Source: Mermis nigrescens
Taxonomy: Eukaryota > Nematoda > Enoplea > Mermithida > Mermithidae
Assembly: GCA_036768485.1 (NCBI GenBank)
Contig: JAVLUZ010000412.1
Location: forward strand, 496,001 to 560,000
DNA length: 64,000 nucleotides
Direction of reading: 5' to 3'
The position numbers and the translations under genes are program-made. Shown piece by piece: positions 57,294 through 64,000 of this stretch; the stretch's first letter is position 1; each line of letters opens with the position of its first letter. Below the pieces are notes generated by a model that was not told where the DNA came from, made no database searches, and worked only from the letters and a program-made list of their open reading frames with translations.

Positions 57294-57829
57294 CTAATAA
57301 ACACTAAAATCAATTTCCGAAATCATATTCCTGAAAGCTATTGGGTTATTACAGTCAACTGTATTTTGCGGGACAATGTTCCAAATTTTAGCCACCCTGT
57401 TCGCAAAGTCATGTTTTCTACAATCTAAACATGATTGTTTGATGAACAGTCTCATGTTATTCACATATCTAGTACCTCTGTCAGGTGCAAGCTCAAAAAT
57501 TCATTAAATGTCAATATTTTGTGTTTAACAATTTTAAAGGCAAAAACAAGATCAGTGTGGATACGACGGGTTTCGAGTCGTTCTAAGTTTAAAATATTAA
57601 ATCTTTCATCATACGATAAAGTTTTATTCCAAAATAATTTTTTTTTGTAAATTTTCTTTGTACTTTTTCAAGTCGTGTAATATCTCCAATTTGGTATGGA
57701 TTCCAGACAACGGATCCGTATTCAAGGATAGGTCTAGCGTATGTTTTAAAAGCTCTGATCATCAAATCGGTATTTTTTGAGACGAATGTTTTGTGTATTA
57801 AGGATGCGACTCTAGCAGCTTTAGACGAA
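57294..57829 (-). pseudogene. CR1/Jockey-type LINE reverse transcriptase C-terminus
   Basis: Reading leftwards: RAFKTYARPILEYGSVVWNP, then RLEKVQRKFT, a frameshift at a T-run (about 57640), LSYDERFNILNLERLETRRI, a second shift near 57490, and RKHDFANRVAKIWNIVPQNT, closing at a TAG (57294-57296). The motif order is the same as in the LINE at 22987, but the sequence differs, so this is another member of the class. It is truncated at the 5' side and inactive. GACCGGGGCGAC...GGCCGGGGTC follows beyond its 3' end. Confidence 0.85.
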
Positions 57830-57839
57830 TTTTAAATTT

Positions 57840-57970
57840 AAAAAAAAATTAATTTTTTTTTTAAACAACAACTTTTAACTTTTAACTTTTAACTTTAAAA
57901 AAAATCTAAGAACTTTAGACTTTTTTACTTTTAACTTTTAACTTTTAACTTTTGACTCTAGCACTTTTTC
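57840..57970. repeat. AACTTTT heptamer simple repeat
   Basis: Two runs of (AACTTTT)n within T- and A-rich sequence. Confidence 0.85.
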
Positions 57971-59331
57971 AACTTTATACAAGAAGTGCATCAAACACCG
58001 CTATTGCATGTGTACATAAAATTTTCTACTTAAAAAACACTGATTTTTCAACACAGGCGCTCCATTTTTAACGTTTTTAGACCTCCCAAAAAAAGTGGAA
58101 AAAGCTCGGAAAAAGTGGAAAAAAATTTTGGGTCTGGTCTATAATGCCAACCAAATCGCTGGGAAAAATCGGTGATCCCACCTGGATGCGGGCCTGTAAA
58201 TAAAAAACACAGCCACAGTGTTGCAAAAAAAGGAAAGTTATCAAAACGGCGAAGCCCTGAACAAATTATAAGCCAATTTTGGCTAAATCGGCGAACTCCA
58301 CGTTTTTTAGCAGAAAACAACACAAAATTCAAAATTTCCTAATCGACCAGCGAATTTTCGCCGGTCCATAAGGATTCCAGCGAACCTGGCCAAGCAGCAG
58401 CCCCTCCAAAGTACAGTAACATCGAAAAAGTAGGATGCTAAGTGAAAAAGAGTAAGCAGTATAACATGCAAAAATACATTATAATAGAACATGAAGAGAC
58501 GTCGTGGATGAATCTTTAAAACACGCTTTCTGAGAGGTTCGACCTCTGACTGTAGAGACTTTTGATAAGCCGAAATTCGCTCATACCTGAAAATGACATA
58601 TGTGTGCTGAACATCGTGAAACAATTCATTTAGTCTGAAATTGAAAATTAGTGGAGCTACAGTATTCCAAAGTTGATAATTTTGTCGATTTTCGCTAATT
58701 ATCGATATTTTTACTAAAACTTAATTTTTTAAGTCAATACTATAGCTTTTTCAACCAATTTAAGTGCATTCGGTAGAAGAAAAATTTTTCTTTTAGGAAC
58801 TGTCAATAGTTTTTAACTTAGCTACTTTACACTCTTGTATGCAATTCAAAGTAATAAAATTTTCATTTTAAATTTTTAAAAAATGTGATAAAATCTTAGA
58901 TTTAGTGGAAAAGATATAAAAAGCAGCAATTTTTCTGTAGCCCAGCCCTATGGCCTGATCGTGGAAAAATTTTGTCGAGATGAGTTAAGCAGAACATGAC
59001 CAAAGTTATACTTGAATGACTTCAACTGCTGTAATTTTATGCGGAAGAACTGCATAAATTATCACTTTTTATAGCTTTCACTTCTTATTATTTGAATATT
59101 TTAGAACGAATGCATAGCCGTTTGAATGGGGAGGTGTTCTTCTAGTAATACATATACATACATAAGGTGATGCATTTGTCCACAGGCCGATTGTGCCGTT
59201 TGAATCGTACATGCAAAATATTTTATTTTCTTTCGGGCAAGGAAGTTCTATGTATAGGTATGCAAAGAATATGATTTTTTGATTGGACAACCTTATTAAC
59301 AAAATTTTTTGACGTAAGCTGCACTCGCAAT
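57971..59331. other. No gene recognised
   Basis: One hAT-like end (ACCTGGATGCGGGCCTG, about 58180) with no partner found. Otherwise AT-rich sequence before the XPR1-like gene; its promoter was not located. Confidence 0.4.
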
Positions 59332-59486
59332 CACACATGGGTATAGGGACGGGGGTTAGAGGGTCTACCTACACTCTAGACCCCCCGAGAATCTGGTTGA
59401 CCCCTAGAAACCTATAAGTCCTAGAATTGAATTTTGGCATGTTTTTTGGTACTACCTATTTTAGCCAGTGTCGCTGCCCATGTATG
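59332..59486. mobile_element. Fam-B-like hAT MITE, short
   Basis: Starts CACACATGGGTATAGGG and ends CTGCCCATGTATG; the flanking 8-mers CTCGCAAT and CTTGCAAT match at 7 of 8. It is about 280 bp ahead of the XPR1-like start codon. Confidence 0.6.
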
Positions 59487-59765
59487 CTTGCAATGTTACA
59501 TTTCAAGAGACGCTTGTGTAAATGTATGAACTTGAAGGGTAGGCATTGGCTCATGTAAAACAGCGAATGGATCATGCTTATTTGAGCTTGACGATTCCTT
59601 TGTATAGAAGTCGTATTAAAACTGACGAAACTCTTTACAAATGTTAAAATTTACGTATTCAGTTCATAATAAAATAAATTCATTTTACATCATCAGCCGG
59701 CCTTAAATCATTAGGCACGTCGTCTCTCGCACCGAGCGGTCCGTTTTACTATTTTGTGTAGTTTT

Positions 59766-60055
59766 ATGCATAAAATAAGGTTTTCGGCACATTTGGCGAG
59801 TAATGCCATACCAGAATGGCGGAAACAGTTCATGCGCTATGATCATCTATCTAACGCATTATGTACTACATTCCAATTCTCTACTCTACCGTCAACTTTC
59901 TTTCAACAATGCAACGAAGAGTTGCTGAGAGTCGACCTGTTTTATCGTCAGAAGCTGGCTGAAGCGAATACAAATTGGGAGGCGTTAAGACGAGAAGCCG
60001 AATTAAAATCGCAAACGCAGAAAGGTGGTGCCGCAGCACGATATCTTTCAAACCT
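59766..60055 (+). CDS. XPR1: XPR1-like phosphate exporter, first coding exon (SPX domain), partial gene
   Basis: XPR1 proteins export inorganic phosphate across the plasma membrane, gated by inositol pyrophosphates that bind the N-terminal SPX domain. The ATG at 59766 gives MHKIRFSAHLASNAIPEWRK, closely following the family start (MKFAEHLSAHITPEWRKQY). Later FFQQCNEELLRVDLFYRQKL and AEANTNWEALRREAELKS match the second SPX helix pair (FF..CE.EL..IN.FY..KLAEA). Between them about 20 residues of the usual linker are missing. The frame stays open to a strong donor (CT|GTAAGA at 60056) that leaves two bases. The remaining SPX, transmembrane and EXS parts must lie beyond the window; I found no further exon to 64000. 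Confidence 0.8.
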
Positions 60056-61194
60056 GTAAGACGCTGTTTTATTTCAAGGAAATCTAAGAAGTGGAGTCCA
60101 AATGGGCTTTTACAGCATTACCTAATAAATCGGATGGGCACTTTAGGGGTTCACTACGTTTATGCTAAGCATACAAAGTGGGTGTGTAGGAAAGAAATTT
60201 TTCCGGGCTAATATTGGCGCAGCTCAGAACTACGAAATTGTCAGCTTGTCGATGTTAAAGTATAGGCCGTCGAGAAAGTTTGCATTACGTACCTGTATTA
60301 CTTTTCTAAAGTTCAGGCTTGTTTAGATTGATTGTGGGAATTTTAGCGAATATGTGTACTAAAGCAAAATTAGCAAATGACACACCTTTCGGTAGAACTT
60401 GATGAGACGATCGTTTAAAAAAATTTTGCGTGGGTCTCATCCCAGTCAAGAGTTACAGCCATTTGAACTGTCAACGTTTTATTTTTCTGATAACAAATCA
60501 TTGAGCTAATTATAGACTTGTAAATAATAATAGTAATTATTATAATAATAATAATAATATTTTATTAGCAATTACTGCCGTAGAAAATGCAATAGAAATT
60601 ACATGAAAAAGGATATAATAAAAGATGTCGAAGGAACGAAAGAACGTTTATCAGCATAGCATAGTAATGGCTGAGACGTACAGGCGGATCGCGCTCACGT
60701 ACGCCCCTTTAGAAACTCATCTAAACAGAGTTTAGAAATCAAACCCTTAAACCGTTTAAAAGATTTACAATCAACAATAATAGTTAATAATAATTAATAT
60801 AATAATAATTAATCAATATAATCAACGGCAGTTCATTACTACTTACAAAATATTAGCCTATAGTGATTAATACCTATAATCCAAGAATCTGGAAAATCGA
60901 GAGCTTTGAATTGGCAAAGAAAGTACCCGTTCGCAACTCGACTCGATTGCCGCATTTTTGATACTTGCTCTTCGCGTATTTTTCCGATGTGTTGCTACAA
61001 TACCAAATCCAACCATCGGCTCTATCCGCTTGTCGAATTGGCTTCATGTCCCCATTTCATTTTGAGCAGCGATATTCATTTTTTTAGGAAGTAGCTTCGC
61101 ATTCGCAACTTTTGTACAAATTCTTTTGGATGATTCCTAATCTCATACAATTTAACCAAGTTATAATATATTGCTAAAAAGTACAATAACATAG
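60056..61194. other. Probable XPR1 intron; AAT tracts
   Basis: AAT microsatellite tracts at about 60530-60560 and 60775-60830. The stretch 60900-61095 has fragmentary coding-like peptides on both strands with stops, and I could not assign it. Confidence 0.45.
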
Positions 61195-63660
61195 TGTCAA
61201 TAATCAAATCTTAGGTAGAGCGTTAGCAAGTACCTATAATATACTTGGGTACCCCCAACACCTGTGCACCCCTACAGCTATAACGGGACACTTCTGGAAG
61301 GTGCGGTTTCTTTTAAAAGGAAGATAATAAAAAAATTCGCTGCCCGTGTTTTTTTGTTTTTCTTGAAACTCAAAATTGACTGTGTAAAGAAGGTGTAAAG
61401 TTTTTGTGTAACGTTATAACATAGGACAAATTTTGAGACCTTTTTACTGCGGCATGTGGACAACTGAGTATTGATGACTCGAAGGATTGAACAGGATAGG
61501 ATAATAGAGGGATGAATTCTACAGATGACACTTTTTTTGTTTTTTGAAATTCGCATTAGTTATCGAACGGCAGTGTAAAGAGTGCGAAAATCTGGGGGTG
61601 AAAAAGCACTTTTTGGTCGAGTTTTCAACCTTCCTATGTCCGATACTAACTCCGGTTATGAGGTTTTTAAAATGTTTTCTGACAGAAATGTAGAGCGGAT
61701 CAAGGGCTACATTCTGCATATAAGCAAAGTCTTCTATGCTCTATGGTGAGTTAGATCCTGGGGTTTAAAGTTTACACTCTAGTGGATGGTGTAAAAAAAC
61801 GGATTTTAACTAAGATTTCTCTGCCAAATTTTTCCGCTTATGAGTCAGTGCAAATCGAAGACAGCATTAATAAAGTGCCTCACAGGGGCTAAACATCGCA
61901 GCAAACCGCATTTAAACAAACGCAATATTGAGTTATTTATGGGGGTGTAAAGTTCGAAATCAGAGGTAAAAAATGGGCGAAAAAACACGTTTTTTCCGAA
62001 GTTTGATTGATAAATCATACCAAATAATTTTTGCAACAGAATTTTGGCGCACAGGAATGTACTACGATTTAAAAGCTACAAATTGTACCAAACCGAATTT
62101 CTTTAAACTCAATGGGGAGTTCGGTACGGAATTTTAAAGTTTACAGTGTTCTAAATGATGGAAAATACGTTTTCGTTGCGTTTTTTGTTCGCCACTTTCT
62201 CCGTCCAGAAGTCGGGATAAATCTAATAGAATAAAAATAAAGTGCTTTATATCGGGTGCATGTCAAAGCAAATTGTCTATACATTAATATCTAGCGAGTG
62301 TAAAGTCAAAAATTTGGAGTTTAAAATGCGTTTCTGTCTTGTTTTTTCTGCCTGCTTCTCCGGTTACGAGTCAGGGACATGCTTATCAAGTCTAGAAATG
62401 GACCAGGAACCAAATTTGATATGCCAGTCTGGCGCATATGTTTACACTCTACGGTGTTGTAAAGTAGTTTACACCAATTGTTAGTTTGCCCATAGAACAT
62501 TATGTAGACTTAATTCTTTCATAAATATTAATCGTAATATCGGAACAATATCAAAATTACGAATCTGACTAAAATCTTCTTTACACTAGGTGTTTACATG
62601 AAGTTTACACTACATATGTATTTATCTTCGTTTTTGAGCATTCCAGAAACCTAATTATTTCCTGGAGTCTAGAAGTTTTCAAAGGATCAAATGTGAGACG
62701 TCACGTAGGCGCGTTTGTTTACATCCAACAGTGATGTAAAGTAGTTTACACTCATTGTTTATATGTCCTCAGACCATTGTAGAGACATAATTTTTTCATG
62801 AATGTTGATCATAATATCCGAGTAATTTTTTACACTGCATGTTAGCCTTTGTTCTAGAGCATTGCAAAAACCGAAATTTTTTCCTGAGATATAAAAATTT
62901 ACAGGGAATGAAATATATACGTCAATTGGGCGCGCTTGCTTACACTCAGCAGTATTGCAAAGTGGTTTAAACCTAATGTTTATTGTCTTTAAAACATTAT
63001 GGAGACTCATTTTTCCATAAATAGTTGAAAGAAATATCGGAGCAATATCAAAATTACGAATCCGACTAAAATATTCTTTACGCTATGTGTTTGTGTAAAG
63101 TTTACGTTACGTGTTAACCTTAATTCGATAGATTTGCAGAGACTTTGTAACTGAAGTCAAGAAATTTTCAAGGATTCATATGTGAGACATCAATTAAGTG
63201 AGTTTGTTTACCCTCAAAAGTAATCTAAAGTGATTTAAAAATTATGTTCAAGTGTCCTTAGATCATTGAAGAGATGTAATTTTGTCTTAAATGGGTTGCA
63301 TTAAAGTTAAATCTTTCTTAGCCGTGTTTATAATATGTTTCACAAAATCTTGCACATGGAGAGCTATCGTTTAATTGATGTAAATTGCCTGCAAAAGTGG
63401 TTTAAAATGAACCAGCAATCACACTACTGTGCACAGAAGTCGACAAAGATATGCAGCTTTATTGTAATCATGTACATTAATAAGCCGTAAACTGTTAGTA
63501 TTCTCTACACCTAGTAGTTGTGTAAAGTTTGCACTATTCATTTGTTGTTAATATGTAGTCTATACTACAAATTTATTTTACTACCAAATCAAAGCGTTAG
63601 TGTTCCTTACATTTGATATTTGCGTGAAGTTTTTGAATTTTTGCCGAAAAACTTTGCCTT
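61195..63660. repeat. Fam-E repeat block, large array
   Basis: Starts with the same edge as 11155 (TTAGGTAGAGCGTTAGC..., ATACTTGGGTAC) and continues with 15 or so diverged units carrying GTGTAAAGTTTACACT-type palindromes (for example near 61770, 62590 and 63105) and ATATCGGAGCAATATCAAAAT phrases. No coding. Confidence 0.7.
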
Positions 63661-63924
63661 CTAATTTACCAACATCCCGCCTTTTCCATTTTCTTGAAGT
63701 TTAAAATCTTTTATAATTCTCTTATAATTTAATGGTAGGTTTTAACTTTAAGTTTCTCTTGGTTGTTACAACTCTCGCTTAGCAAGCTCATTTTTCAAAA
63801 CTTTTTTATAGTGATCAGATTAGTCGCGTTTAGTTTGGAATTGGTGGACGGTCGTTATTTTATTACTCGGCTTAAATAAACCAAGTGACTATCTTTTGAT
63901 TATTTTCTTTATCGCAAATTCAAA
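63661..63924. other. No gene recognised
   Basis: Short AT-rich stretch between the Fam-E block and the terminal palindromes. Confidence 0.4.
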
Positions 63925-64000
63925 CACCCAATTTTCAATTTGAAAATTGACCCAATTTTCAATTTGAAAATTGCCAATTTTCAATTTGAAAATTGAAAAT
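63925..64000. repeat. Tandem palindromes CAATTTTCAATTTGAAAATTG, cut by the window end
   Basis: At least three copies of a near-perfect 21-bp palindrome separated by 5-7 bp (ACC, CC). The array runs to the right edge. Confidence 0.85.

Overview
The window reads as nuclear DNA of an invertebrate animal. It is AT-rich, split genes have GT-AG introns of 1.7-7.6 kb, and most of the rest is transposon and repeat sequence. I could not fix the phylum. Retroelement, hAT, Tc1/mariner and Merlin-like remnants suit many invertebrates. There is no sign of an operon, CRISPR array, rRNA or tRNA.

Three host genes can be supported. An ARMC5 homologue lies on the minus strand: exon 1 16562-16976, exon 2 13909-14910, exon 3 9975-10337, exon 4 2060-2414, with its C-terminal BTB part beyond the left edge. 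A complete-looking pinin homologue (splicing/exon-junction protein) lies on the minus strand: exons 42120-42342, 36804-37155 and 31217-31685, whose splice phases join to a 347-residue protein. The first exon of an XPR1-like SPX-domain phosphate exporter lies on the plus strand at 59766-60055 and runs off to the right. Splice phases agree at every junction I joined, except that exon 4 of the ARMC5 gene holds an apparent frame displacement.

Everything else is repeats, many with exact target-site duplications (TSDs) that fix their ends. Names used below: Fam-A, hAT MITEs beginning CAGTGTTTTTTGTAC; Fam-B, short hAT MITEs with CATACRTGGGC-like ends; Fam-C, a repeat with the phrase TGAAATCCCARAA; Fam-D, a repeat hosting two of the insertions; Fam-E, arrays of the palindrome GTGTAAAGTTTACAC; Fam-F, a repeat with CTGCATAAAA...AACCGCGCGCTTG; Fam-G, a repeat with TCTAGAGCATAAAA; Fam-H, a 40-bp minisatellite around GGCTATATAGCTA.

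Layout: 1-420 LINE 3' end; 3976-8845 a hAT-type element carrying a 4.4-kb satellite of about 94-bp units inside ARMC5 intron 3; 18600-19915 a dead BED-finger hAT transposase split by a Fam-A element; 21599-27940 a deep nest of insertions, including a 1.7-kb hAT element inside a LINE inside a Fam-A MITE, and a foldback element with tandem-repeat arms; 31.8-34.4 kb Fam-B MITEs and long ATT microsatellites in pinin intron 2; 38584-39558 a mariner-type MITE with a nested hAT in pinin intron 1; 42635-44384 a second inverted copy of the 1.7-kb hAT; 45972-46749 a Merlin-like element with a transposase fragment; 52393-54449 a hAT holding a second foldback element with minisatellite arms; 57294-57829 another LINE remnant; 61195-63660 a large Fam-E array.

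The most striking signal is one short cassette, the hairpin GGCGCGAAGCGCC usually followed by GAAAATTTT. It is the core of the satellite and also sits inside at least six otherwise unlike repeat families, more than 30 times outside the satellite. Its centre is the GCGAAGC sequence known for an exceptionally stable DNA mini-hairpin.
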